The notes under the pieces are model-generated. The model worked only from the letters and a program-made list of their open reading frames with translations, was not told where the DNA came from and did not search any database. Shown in pieces: positions 1 through 6,036 of a stretch of DNA of 8,054 nt. Each line of letters opens with the position of its first letter. The stretch's first letter is position 1. Source of the stretch: Gammaproteobacteria bacterium (GTDB lineage: Bacteria > Pseudomonadota > Gammaproteobacteria > Eutrophobiales > Eutrophobiaceae); the NCBI GenBank assembly GCA_016198885.1, contig JACQHV010000023.1, forward strand, positions 1 to 8,054, written 5' to 3'. The position numbers were made by a program, and so were the translations under genes.

Positions 1-85
1 CTCTATGACCGTTTTCCTTTGCCGCTTCAACCAGCCGCCGAGTTGAATAAAGTTTGGGATTACGGGACAAAATTGCAATTTTCAT
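1..85 (-). CDS. rimK: RimK-family alpha-L-glutamate ligase, N-terminal fragment (runs off left edge)
   Basis: The 28 complete codons visible begin MKIAILSRNPKLYSTRRLVE and continue AAKENGHR. This closely follows the start of RimK (pattern MKIAILSR, then LYS, RL, EAA, GH). RimK is an ATP-grasp enzyme that adds glutamate residues to the C-terminus of ribosomal protein S6; homologues glutamylate other acceptors. Only the first strand and helix of the N-terminal pre-ATP-grasp domain are in the window, so the catalytic ATP-grasp part cannot be checked. The ATG overlaps the TGA of the preceding gene in an ATGA arrangement, and only a weak purine-rich stretch precedes it, so translation is probably coupled to the upstream rimB-like gene. 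It could be a RimK paralogue with another acceptor rather than the S6 enzyme itself. Confidence 0.85.
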   Translation of the reverse strand, partial: MKIAILSRNPKLYSTRRLVEAAKENGHR

Positions 86-576
86 GAAATAATTCTTTTA
101 CCAATTATTTTTTTATATGCCGTTATAAACGACTTGCCCGTAACATAGGACTGATCCGGATCCACCCTGAATTGCCCATCAATTATAGCAGTCCGCCCGA
201 GCAACATGCGAAATAACATATCATCTCTGCTGGTCAGAGTAATCTCGATAGGCCATTCCACCTCACCTATGCGCAAAGGTGTCAGGATCACATGACGTTT
301 TTCCGCATGACCACCTGAATCCTTGACTATGCGGGTGTCTAAAATAGGCGCAATACAGGCAATTTCGATATCTGTTCTTTTTTGTAAGGGATGGATATAA
401 AATTTCACCATCTCTTTTCCCCTCTCCCTGAAAGATTCGATATGAAATGTGTGCAAGGCAGATGTTCTTGCGCCGGTATCGACCTTGGTTTTTATGGCCG
501 GGATACCAAGTTCCGGCAATGACACCCACTCACGCCATCCCATTTCATTTGGTTTGATTATTTTTTTGCTCTTCAT
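82..576 (-). CDS. rimB: Retropepsin-like peptidase of the RimB / 'ATP-dependent zinc protease' family
   Basis: The 164-residue product contains GWREWVSLPELGIPAIKTKV at residues 13-32, running straight into DTGARTSALH (33-42). This is the signature of the family often named 'ATP-dependent zinc protease'; its fold is that of retropepsin aspartic peptidases with D33-T-G-A as the predicted catalytic loop. A second family block, FRMLLGRTAI, is at 122-131, followed by the FRVDPDQSYVTG region (136-147). There is no signal peptide, so it should be cytoplasmic. Members are commonly encoded next to rimK; in Pseudomonas RimB acts with RimK on glutamylated ribosomal protein S6. Here the stop overlaps the rimK ATG by four bases, implying a two-gene operon with coupled translation. 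The start is uncertain. ATG 576 has an AGGTG very close to it; ATG 606 would add ten residues (MGSAPIASRC) with no ribosome site; ATG 543 begins at the conserved GWREW block. The retropepsin assignment is family knowledge; removal of added glutamates is inference. Confidence 0.88.
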   Translation of the reverse strand: MKSKKIIKPNEMGWREWVSLPELGIPAIKTKVDTGARTSALHTFHIESFRERGKEMVKFYIHPLQKRTDIEIACIAPILDTRIVKDSGGHAEKRHVILTPLRIGEVEWPIEITLTSRDDMLFRMLLGRTAIIDGQFRVDPDQSYVTGKSFITAYKKIIGKRIIS

Positions 577-637
577 ACACCTGGAAGCAATAGGCGCAGA
601 CCCCATAAACCCGAACGAATGCCCAGTAATTTACGAA

Positions 638-646
638 ATAATATCA
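638..646 (-). promoter_or_regulatory. Candidate extended -10 promoter for rimB-rimK
   Basis: Read on the minus strand this is TGATATTAT, an extended -10 element (TGn followed by TATTAT, one mismatch to TATAAT). No good -35 hexamer sits at the usual distance, as is common for extended -10 promoters. It lies just downstream of the terminator at 675-700 and about 60-70 bases before the chosen rimB start, where a promoter for the two-gene unit would be expected. Confidence 0.35.
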
Positions 647-674
647 GAAAGGACACAGCTTGATTATTAAAGAT

Positions 675-700
675 AAAAAAACACCGCCAGGAGGCGGTGT
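675..700 (-). terminator. Intrinsic terminator ending the small acidic-protein unit
   Basis: A perfect 8-bp stem (ACACCGCC at 681-688 with GGCGGTGT at 693-700) encloses the loop AGGA. On the minus strand the stem is followed directly by six T residues (675-680). This is a textbook Rho-independent terminator for leftward transcription and separates the unit at 747-1224 from rimB-rimK. The opposite side has only GTTTT, so any rightward termination would be weak, and no rightward gene ends here. Confidence 0.88.
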
Positions 701-746
701 GTTTTCAGTTCACAGAATGATTATCGTGACATGGCGTCCACAGGCA

Positions 747-974
747 TCAATCACAAATAGTTTGTAACTTGTCTGCACGATTCTGAACAGCGCGGCCATG
801 CGGAACAATTAATTCTCCTGAATCCTTCGAACCGTCAAATTCACTATCTACCGGTTCAGGTTTGAATCTGACTCTCGTCTTTTGTTTGGAAGCTGTCCAG
901 ATTGATGTAACTACGCCGGCACCACCACCGCAACCACGAAAGTAATTTGTAATTAATCTATTCTTGTCTTTCAT
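747..974 (-). CDS. Doubtful small ORF overlapping the end of the acidic-protein gene
   Basis: An open frame of about 75 codons starts at ATG 974 (MKDKNRLITNYFRGCGGGAG), inside the last codons of the acidic gene in a different frame, and stops 46 bases before the terminator. In-frame ATGs at 980, 989 and 1019 are alternatives. No convincing ribosome binding site precedes any of them, so expression would depend on coupling to the upstream gene. The product is mixed in charge, with a glycine-rich GCGGGAG stretch near the N-terminus, no membrane segment and no family I recognise. In favour of it being real: it fills the 257 bases between the acidic gene and the terminator on the same strand. Against: no recognisable homology and poor initiation signals. 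If it is not a gene, 701-957 is simply a long 3' untranslated region in which I see nothing else. Confidence 0.3.
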   Translation of the reverse strand: MKDKNRLITNYFRGCGGGAGVVTSIWTASKQKTRVRFKPEPVDSEFDGSKDSGELIVPHGRAVQNRADKLQTICD

Positions 975-1224
975 TTTCATCAAATTCATCTTCAAGGAAA
1001 CCTGTATACAATTCGTCATTAATTATCTTGTAAAGTTCCTTCATCTCCTTGTATTTCTCCGTATCTCTCCATGTGCGCCTGAAACGAACAGCCCCTGCCT
1101 GGTGTTTCACCGGTTTTTTATCTTCATCATCCAGATCCAGCTCCGCTTCAGGAATATTTTCAATATCCAGGATTTCTTCTTCATCAGAATAATCTTCATA
1201 CTCACGGTTCTTTTTGGTTTCCAT
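958..1224 (-). CDS. Small acidic protein of unknown function
   Basis: The 88-residue product starts with METKKNREYEDYSDEEEILD. Residues 9-36 are dominated by Asp and Glu. A short basic patch follows (HQAGAVRFRRTWRDTEKYKE, 41-60), then a helix-prone segment and a second acidic tail (EDEFDENERQE, 78-88). There is no signal peptide or membrane segment. The start is well supported: GAAGGTG at 1229-1235 on the minus strand places an AAGG core six bases before the ATG. The acidic-basic-acidic layout resembles small hypothetical proteins found across gammaproteobacteria (the Pseudomonas PA3496-type proteins are one loose comparison), but the similarity is compositional and I do not assign a family. 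It is probably transcribed alone or with the doubtful downstream ORF, ending at the terminator at 675-700. A role in nucleic-acid or protein binding would be a guess. Confidence 0.7.
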   Translation of the reverse strand: METKKNREYEDYSDEEEILDIENIPEAELDLDDEDKKPVKHQAGAVRFRRTWRDTEKYKEMKELYKIINDELYTGFLEDEFDENERQE

Positions 1225-1228
1225 CTTG

Positions 1229-1235
1229 CACCTTC
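1229..1235 (-). promoter_or_regulatory. Ribosome binding site of the small acidic protein
   Basis: GAAGGTG on the minus strand, with its AAGG core six bases before ATG 1224. It fixes the start of this gene and is the main argument that the small ORF is translated. Confidence 0.7.
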
Positions 1236-1273
1236 TTTATATCTTGCAAAATAAAATGACAAAACCATGTATC

Positions 1274-1315
1274 TTGTTGATTTCATGAATAATTTAAATT
1301 CAGTCTAATCAACAA
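1274..1315. repeat. 9-bp perfect inverted repeat upstream of the acidic-protein gene
   Basis: TTGTTGATT (1274-1282) and AATCAACAA (1307-1315) are exact reverse complements with a 24-base spacer. The spacer contains the self-complementary AATTTAAATT (1291-1300) almost at the centre, and a second palindrome, AACAATTGTT (1311-1320), overlaps the right arm. The element lies 50-91 bases before the acidic gene's ATG, in the only sizeable non-coding gap on this side, where its promoter must be. It may be a regulator's operator or just structure in AT-rich DNA. It lacks the GC-rich stem and T-tract of a terminator, and I see no clear terminator for mgtE in this gap. Confidence 0.45.
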
Positions 1316-1406
1316 TTGTTATATAGATAGTAGATTATCTTCTGTAAATCAAATAATTTTTAGGGTGATAAGCAGAAATATTTATTATCCAGGCAACTTT
1401 TCATTT

Positions 1407-2714
1407 CTAAAGTATTGCTATAAATAGCGTAGCAATACCGAGAAAACTGAAGAAGCCAGCCACGTCCGTGACTGTTGTCAGGAAAATCGAGGACGACTGT
1501 GCCGGATCCTGTCCGGAGACTGTCATGATGATGGGAATTGCTGCCCCGGAGATGCTGGCGATTGCCATGGAAATGATCATAGACATCGTAATTATCAATG
1601 TCAGTCCAAAAGACTTGCTCCATATATAGACACACACCCCTGTGGTGAGGCCAACGGCAACCCCATTCCAGAAACCGACAAAAGATTCCTTGAAGATGAT
1701 TCGTGGCCACATCCGGGGATAAACTTCCTTAAGCGCAAGTCCGCGCAATGTGACTGCCAATGCCTGTGCGCCTGTGTTACCGGATTGGCCGGCTACGACA
1801 GGCAACAACACTGCCAGGGCTGTGTATTTTGCAATGGTTTCTTCAAATAAACCGACAACCGCCGCCGCCATAAAGGCCGTTGCAAGATTGATTTCCAGCC
1901 AGGGCAGGCGTTTACGAATCGCAAATCCGGCAGGCGACAAACCGCGTTCGTCTTTACTTACACCCACCATCGTTTGCAAATCTATACTGCTTTCTTCACG
2001 CGCGGCGTCCACAAAGACGTGATAACGAAGTATCCCGACAAGATGCCGATCAAAATCAACGACGGGAAGATCTGTCGCCTTGTGCCTTTCAAATTTCTCA
2101 ACAAGTTCTTCACGACTGGCAGTAACTTCCACTACAGCGGGTGAAAGATGCTCCAGTTCAGATAACATGGTGGAATGATCTGCGAGGGCCAGTTCTTCAA
2201 TTTCAATCATACCCTTAAGGCGGTTGTTTTCATCGACAGTATAGAGCTTGCGATATGCGCGTTTGGGTCTTGAACGCAAGATATTAATAGTCTCACCCAC
2301 CGTCATCTCCGGCCGGAAATACATTACCCGGGCTTCCATTAATGCGCCTGCGGTATTCGGCTCATAGGCAAGAGCACGGTTCAGATCGCTTGCAGCTCCC
2401 CTATCTGTTGCACTCAACAATTCTTTTCGCTTTTCCCCGCCCAACCCCTTGAGCAGGCTTGCACCACGGTTTGGATCAATCTGGCCGAGTAATTCCGCGC
2501 CATACTTTACGGGTAATTCTCCAAGGACGCTTGCGCCCAGTTGTGGTGAAAATCGCTCCCAGATTTTGATTGTTTGATCAATCGGCTGTGCAGCAAGGAC
2601 ATCCCCTATTTCTACGGGATCCAGTCGTTCCAGTTGTTGAACCGCCTCTGCCGGGTATTGCTGAAAAAGGGACTGATGTAATGTGGTTTCTACTGTTCTG
2701 TTGACTTCATTCAT
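1407..2714 (-). CDS. mgtE: MgtE-family magnesium channel/transporter
   Basis: A full-length MgtE of 435 residues (the family is usually about 450). Residues 15-120 form the superhelical N domain, with repeats such as LDPVEIGDVLAAQP. Residues 121-240 hold the CBS pair, starting at the typical PNTAGALM and continuing through TDLPVVDFDRHLVGILRY (214-231). Five transmembrane segments lie between about 272 and 435. Family pore motifs are visible: LLPVVAGQSGNTGAQ (303-317) and DPAQSSSIFLTTVTDVAGFF (403-422). D417 matches the aspartate that forms the Mg2+-selectivity site in the Thermus enzyme. MgtE is an inner-membrane dimeric channel for Mg2+, gated shut when the N and CBS domains bind intracellular Mg2+. 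It is the last gene of the mscS/CBS/mgtE operon, one base after the preceding stop. It has a strong GAGGA site six bases before its ATG. Transport of Co2+ or other divalents is also reported in the family. Confidence 0.95.
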   Translation of the reverse strand: MNEVNRTVETTLHQSLFQQYPAEAVQQLERLDPVEIGDVLAAQPIDQTIKIWERFSPQLGASVLGELPVKYGAELLGQIDPNRGASLLKGLGGEKRKELLSATDRGAASDLNRALAYEPNTAGALMEARVMYFRPEMTVGETINILRSRPKRAYRKLYTVDENNRLKGMIEIEELALADHSTMLSELEHLSPAVVEVTASREELVEKFERHKATDLPVVDFDRHLVGILRYHVFVDAAREESSIDLQTMVGVSKDERGLSPAGFAIRKRLPWLEINLATAFMAAAVVGLFEETIAKYTALAVLLPVVAGQSGNTGAQALAVTLRGLALKEVYPRMWPRIIFKESFVGFWNGVAVGLTTGVCVYIWSKSFGLTLIITMSMIISMAIASISGAAIPIIMTVSGQDPAQSSSIFLTTVTDVAGFFSFLGIATLFIAIL

Positions 2715-2715
2715 T

Positions 2716-3558
2716 TTATTTCCTCTTTTTAGCAGTTACCTCTTCCAGCGCCAGTAAATCTGAGCACGTATCCCAGAATAGTTCAACCATGGCCAGTGCA
2801 GTATTGGTAAACTCATCCTGTTGCTGCGCGCCGTCTTCAATATTCGTCAATACATCCAGCATGACTCCCCGTTTCAGAACGCCAATAAACATTCCCATGT
2901 GATCGACGACCGGCAGAATTTCCTTGTATTTCCATTCCGGGTGATCCTGCACGCTGGCTAGACTCGAACGTGCTGCAATGGTGACTTCCGGATTTTGCAT
3001 AATGTTTTTCACAGGTGTTCTGGGTCCTTCAGTAAGCAAATCCCTGATGAACACCACTCCCACGAGTTGTTGCCTGCCATTTATTACATAAATTTCACTG
3101 CGTACCTGATCAGAGCTGTCCCGCACAGCATTTAGTACATCATCGGTGTACATGTCCTCGCGAACGGCAAAAACATTTGGATTCATGAATTGCCCTACGG
3201 TGCCATTCGGATATTTCAAAACCACTCTCATCATGTTCGCAAATACCGGTGACATTGCCATGATCACTTCCTTGCGAATATCCATATTCATGCGCCGAAG
3301 AAGTGACGTGGCACGTTCGATACTGAATTGTTCGAGAATTCCGGATGCCTTGTCTGCATTCATATTTATCAGGCAACTCACCGTTCTCGATGGAATCATA
3401 TGACGGAAAATATCTGCTGTAGATTCTGCAGGAATCATTTCAAGATAATTCGCAAGATCTTCCGGCTCAAACTGCTCCAGCGCCCTTGCCGCGTCCTGTG
3501 GGTGATTCTGTAGATAATGCAATGATAATGAATTAACCGGCATGAGGTGATTCGTCAT
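2716..3558 (-). CDS. Soluble MgtE-N / CBS-domain protein without a membrane domain
   Basis: The 280-residue product looks like the cytosolic half of MgtE. Residues 11-115 are helical repeats matching the MgtE N domain (LQNHPQDAARALEQFEPEDL, 16-35). Residues 116-235 match the CBS pair: YPNGTVGQFMNPNVFAVRED parallels the YEPNTAGALMEARVMYFRPE segment of its neighbour, and ILPVVDHMGMFIGVLKR (214-230) is a typical CBS ending. It then ends in a helical tail and KKRK, with no transmembrane segments. A cytoplasmic sensor or partner that binds MgtE or Mg2+/adenylates is inferred from domain content and position between mscS and mgtE; its function is unknown. The start is placed at ATG 3558 (MTNHLMPVNS), overlapping the mscS end by 26 bases; ATG 3543 (MPVNSLSLHY) is equally plausible. 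Neither has a good ribosome site, although GAGGAGG lies 15 bases before 3558. The frame stays open to 3777, but that extra sequence is out-of-frame mscS coding and is unlikely to be translated. Confidence 0.88.
   Translation of the reverse strand: MTNHLMPVNSLSLHYLQNHPQDAARALEQFEPEDLANYLEMIPAESTADIFRHMIPSRTVSCLINMNADKASGILEQFSIERATSLLRRMNMDIRKEVIMAMSPVFANMMRVVLKYPNGTVGQFMNPNVFAVREDMYTDDVLNAVRDSSDQVRSEIYVINGRQQLVGVVFIRDLLTEGPRTPVKNIMQNPEVTIAARSSLASVQDHPEWKYKEILPVVDHMGMFIGVLKRGVMLDVLTNIEDGAQQQDEFTNTALAMVELFWDTCSDLLALEEVTAKKRK
2721..2725 (-). promoter_or_regulatory. Ribosome binding site of mgtE inside the upstream gene's last codons
   Basis: GAGGA on the minus strand, six bases before the mgtE ATG at 2714. 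It is embedded in the lysine/arginine-rich last codons (KKRK) of the CBS gene. It is the best ribosome site in the operon and fixes the mgtE start. Confidence 0.75.
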
Positions 3559-4369
3559 CCAGAAGTACGGAAGCCTCCTCATCAAATACCCTGGCTGGAA
3601 TGAAGGTGCGGCCCGCATCGGTATCCAGCACGACACCGGTAGATGACATTTCCAGTATCTTTCCCTGCAGATTATTAATGCGGATCTTCTGACCAACCTG
3701 ATAGGTCTTGCGCACATAACGCGCTGAAATAATATTCGAGACTGTCGGTCCTGCCCCCATTCCGAATGCCAGAGCAATGGCTATCGCCAGAGCAGCAACA
3801 AAGATTGTCAGAATATATTCAAACAACCTGACATCAATCCCGATTTGTGCAAGGCCGACTAGAACAGCCAGCAGAATTATGATCATCCGGGTCCACGAAC
3901 CCAGGGTATCCGTCCGTTGTAATCCCGCCGAACGTCCACCTGTTGTTATCCTGTCCCGGATGGTATTGCCAAGCAGAAAACCGCCGAAAATGAATAGTCC
4001 CGCAAGCAACAGACTCGGAAGATAAGTAATCAGATTTCCCAGCCAGTCTGAAAGTCCCTTGAAACCGAGTACTTCAACAGCCAACGTGATATAAAACAGG
4101 ATAATCATCCAGTAGATCAGCCAACCCAGGATATCTGCTACCGGCCATCTGAGCCTTACATGCAGGGAAGCAATACCTATGGCCTGGACCATTCTGTCAA
4201 TACCGGCGCCCAGCCGCAGGATCAGCCATTTCGCACCCCACGCCAGTATCAGACCCAGCAGTAATAATACGACTGCACTGAGCAATTTCGGCAGATAGGC
4301 GCCTACAGTCTGGATAAACTGGTTGAGACCATCAATCAGTTGCTGTTCCAGTTGGTCGTAAAGTTCCAT
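3533..4369 (-). CDS. Small mechanosensitive channel (MscS family, conserved-TM-helix type)
   Basis: The 278-residue product has five predicted membrane segments at about 27-52, 80-102, 115-135, 160-180 and 183-207. The last is the MscS pore helix: small-residue-rich ALAIAIALAFGMGAGPTVSN (193-212), followed by IISARYVRKTYQVGQKIRI, the usual run into the beta domain (about 225-262). It then stops with a short acidic tail (DEEASVLLDDESPHAG) and lacks the large C-terminal alpha/beta cage of E. coli MscS. Such channels open under membrane tension and release solutes during hypo-osmotic shock. Family membership is clear; gating and ion preference are not. It is the first gene of the operon with the CBS protein and mgtE, pairing osmotic relief with Mg2+ control. 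The ATG at 4369 lacks a recognisable ribosome site, but the start fits the family and the upstream promoter candidate. Confidence 0.9.
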   Translation of the reverse strand: MELYDQLEQQLIDGLNQFIQTVGAYLPKLLSAVVLLLLGLILAWGAKWLILRLGAGIDRMVQAIGIASLHVRLRWPVADILGWLIYWMIILFYITLAVEVLGFKGLSDWLGNLITYLPSLLLAGLFIFGGFLLGNTIRDRITTGGRSAGLQRTDTLGSWTRMIIILLAVLVGLAQIGIDVRLFEYILTIFVAALAIAIALAFGMGAGPTVSNIISARYVRKTYQVGQKIRINNLQGKILEMSSTGVVLDTDAGRTFIPARVFDEEASVLLDDESPHAG

Positions 4370-4425
4370 TGGCAGTAGTAGTCTAATGTGCGTTGAATAA
4401 AAACCGGGAAGCCATAAATTGCGCT

Positions 4426-4434
4426 TTTATAGCA
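4426..4434 (-). promoter_or_regulatory. Candidate extended -10 promoter for the mscS-CBS-mgtE operon
   Basis: Read on the minus strand: TGCTATAAA, an extended -10 element (TGn then TATAAA, one mismatch to TATAAT). The -35 position holds only a weak match (CTGATC), within the 10-bp palindrome TCTGATCAGA (4446-4455). A start near 4419 would give a leader of about 50 bases. Its position in the divergent gap fits. Confidence 0.45.
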
Positions 4435-4530
4435 AAATCAGAATATCTGATCAGACTCCGGCTGTGCAAACACTATATGGCAATTTTTGCATGGCTCCTC
4501 TGTAAATTACAGTTCAATCCCGTTGTTGGG

Positions 4531-4536
4531 TATAAT
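4531..4536 (+). promoter_or_regulatory. Candidate -10 box for the ATP-grasp/alpha-E operon
   Basis: A perfect TATAAT, 51 bases before the ATG at 4588. The matching -35 is poor (TTACAG at 4507-4512, spacing 18), so this may be an activated promoter. The divergent mscS promoter candidate lies about 100 bases away, so the two units share a control region (4370-4587). The rest of that region shows no gene. Confidence 0.5.
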
Positions 4537-4587
4537 TAAGCTGATTAGTCGCAATATCCCTAATATTCTCACAGGCATCGTTTCGCA

Positions 4588-6033
4588 ATGAATCTTAAAG
4601 ATTACAAAATCAATGGATATTATGATGAGTTACTGACGCCCCGTCTGCAGGCCAGATCCAGCGCCGGCAGGCTGATCAAATACCTGAAAAAGATCAGTTA
4701 CGAAGAGGTCATGAAGCGTAAACACGCAGCGGATCTGGCAATTAAAACGATGGGAATCACCTTTACGGTCTACAGTGAAAGTGGAAATATCGATCGTGAA
4801 TGGCCATACGACATTATCCCTCGCATTATTCCCTTGAGAGAATGGAAACGTATTGAAAAGGGGCTGCAACAACGGCTTACTGCCCTGAATCACTTTATAA
4901 ATGATGTCTATAACGAACAGAAGATTATTAAAGATAAAAAGTTTCCAAAAAACCTGCTCAAGACCTCAAAAAATTTCAGGGAACAGTGCCGTAATATAAA
5001 ACCGGTTTTCGGTGTCTGGGCGCATCTCTGCGGCAGTGATCTCGTTCGTGACAGTGATGGCACTATATATGTTCTTGAAGACAATCTACGCGTGCCTTCC
5101 GGAGTTTCCTACATGCTGGAAAACCGCAAGGTTACCAAACGTGTATTTCCCGAACTTTTTGAAGATTACAACATCATGCCCATGGGCGATTATCCGAACC
5201 ACCTGTTTGATGTCCTGAGTTCAATTTCCCCCAGGCCGATGGATTATCCTGAAGTAGTGGTGCTTACGCCTGGTATTTACAACTCCGCCTATTTCGAACA
5301 TGCATTTCTGGCCCAGCAAATGGGTGCTGAACTGGTCGAAGGGTCGGATCTTGTCGTGGCAGACGATGATTGCGTTTATATGAAAACTATTAAAGGTTTA
5401 TCACGCGTTGACGTGATATACCGGCGCATTGATGACCTGTTCCTGGACCCGGAAATCTTCAATCCCGGCTCACTTCTCGGCGTGCCTGGTCTCATCCGGG
5501 CATGGAAAAAAGGCAATGTCGCGCTTGCAAACGCGCCCGGGGCAGGTGTTGCTGATGATAAAGTCGTATATACCTTCGTACCGGAAATGATCCGTTATTA
5601 CCTTGATGAAGATCCGATTCTCCCGAATGTGCCAAGTTTTTCCTGCGAAGATGTCAAACAACGGGATCACGTACTTGCAAATCTCGAAAATCTGGTCGTC
5701 AAACCCGCCAATGAATCCGGGGGCTATGGCTTGCTGGTTGGACCACACTCAACCAGAAAACAACGCGCTGAAATGGCGCGACTGGTCAAAGCCAGGCCAC
5801 GCAATTACATCGCACAGCCGGTTATATCATTGTCTACTGTTCCCACGCTCTGTGAAAACAACATCGAGCCAAGACATGTAGATCTGCGCCCCTTTACCCT
5901 GCAAAGCGATCGCACTTATGTCACAGCCGGAGGATTAACCCGTGTTGCACTCATCAGGGGTTCACTGGTCGTGAATTCATCACAAGGCGGTGGCAGCAAG
6001 GATACCTGGGTTGTTATGCCGGACAAAGAATAA
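4588..6033 (+). CDS. Circularly permuted ATP-grasp protein (COG2308 type, former DUF404/DUF407)
   Basis: The 481-residue product is the normal length for this family and has its motifs in order: YYDELLTP near the N-terminus (11-18); FGVWAHLCGSDLVRDSDG (141-158); YVLEDNLRVPSGVSYMLENR (161-180); VVVLTPGIYNSAYFEHAFLA (223-242); VIYRRIDDLFLDP (276-288); NAPGAGVADDKVVYTFVPEM (315-334); and NLVVKPANESGGYGLLVGP (368-386), where VVKPANESGGYG is the nucleotide-binding block of the permuted ATP-grasp fold. ATP-grasp enzymes join a carboxylate to an amine through an acyl phosphate using Mg-ATP. Comparative genomics predicts that this family makes or attaches a peptide-like product with alpha-E, transglutaminase and DUF2126 partners; substrates are unknown. 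It is cytoplasmic, with no signal peptide. The alpha-E gene follows after three bases. The start fits the family N-terminus, but the upstream AGG (4573-4575) is 12 bases away, so initiation looks weak. Confidence 0.93.
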   Translation: MNLKDYKINGYYDELLTPRLQARSSAGRLIKYLKKISYEEVMKRKHAADLAIKTMGITFTVYSESGNIDREWPYDIIPRIIPLREWKRIEKGLQQRLTALNHFINDVYNEQKIIKDKKFPKNLLKTSKNFREQCRNIKPVFGVWAHLCGSDLVRDSDGTIYVLEDNLRVPSGVSYMLENRKVTKRVFPELFEDYNIMPMGDYPNHLFDVLSSISPRPMDYPEVVVLTPGIYNSAYFEHAFLAQQMGAELVEGSDLVVADDDCVYMKTIKGLSRVDVIYRRIDDLFLDPEIFNPGSLLGVPGLIRAWKKGNVALANAPGAGVADDKVVYTFVPEMIRYYLDEDPILPNVPSFSCEDVKQRDHVLANLENLVVKPANESGGYGLLVGPHSTRKQRAEMARLVKARPRNYIAQPVISLSTVPTLCENNIEPRHVDLRPFTLQSDRTYVTAGGLTRVALIRGSLVVNSSQGGGSKDTWVVMPDKE

Positions 6034-6036
6034 CGG

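Noticed and set aside
449..670. Plus-strand frame opposite the rimB-like gene
   Set aside because: It is antisense to the conserved GWREW and DTGA region and extends into non-coding sequence, with no initiation signal.
964..1254. Plus-strand frame rich in Phe and Ile opposite the acidic gene
   Set aside because: It is the antisense of Glu/Asp/Lys-rich codons, which gives an apparently hydrophobic product. It has no ribosome site, and the minus-strand gene has good start signals.
1360..1406. Possible terminator after mgtE
   Set aside because: Only a 5-bp GATAA/TTATC pairing with a long AT-rich loop is visible, with no GC-rich stem and no T-tract directly after it.
3559..3777. Upstream extension of the CBS-protein frame to position 3777
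   Set aside because: The extra residues are rich in Trp, Cys and Arg and match no MgtE-N sequence, and the stretch lies entirely inside the well-supported mscS gene in another frame. The domain homology starts near position 3543.
4446..4455. Palindrome TCTGATCAGA as a regulator binding site
   Set aside because: A single short palindrome without a matching second site. It overlaps the weak -35 of the mscS promoter candidate, but nothing identifies a regulator.
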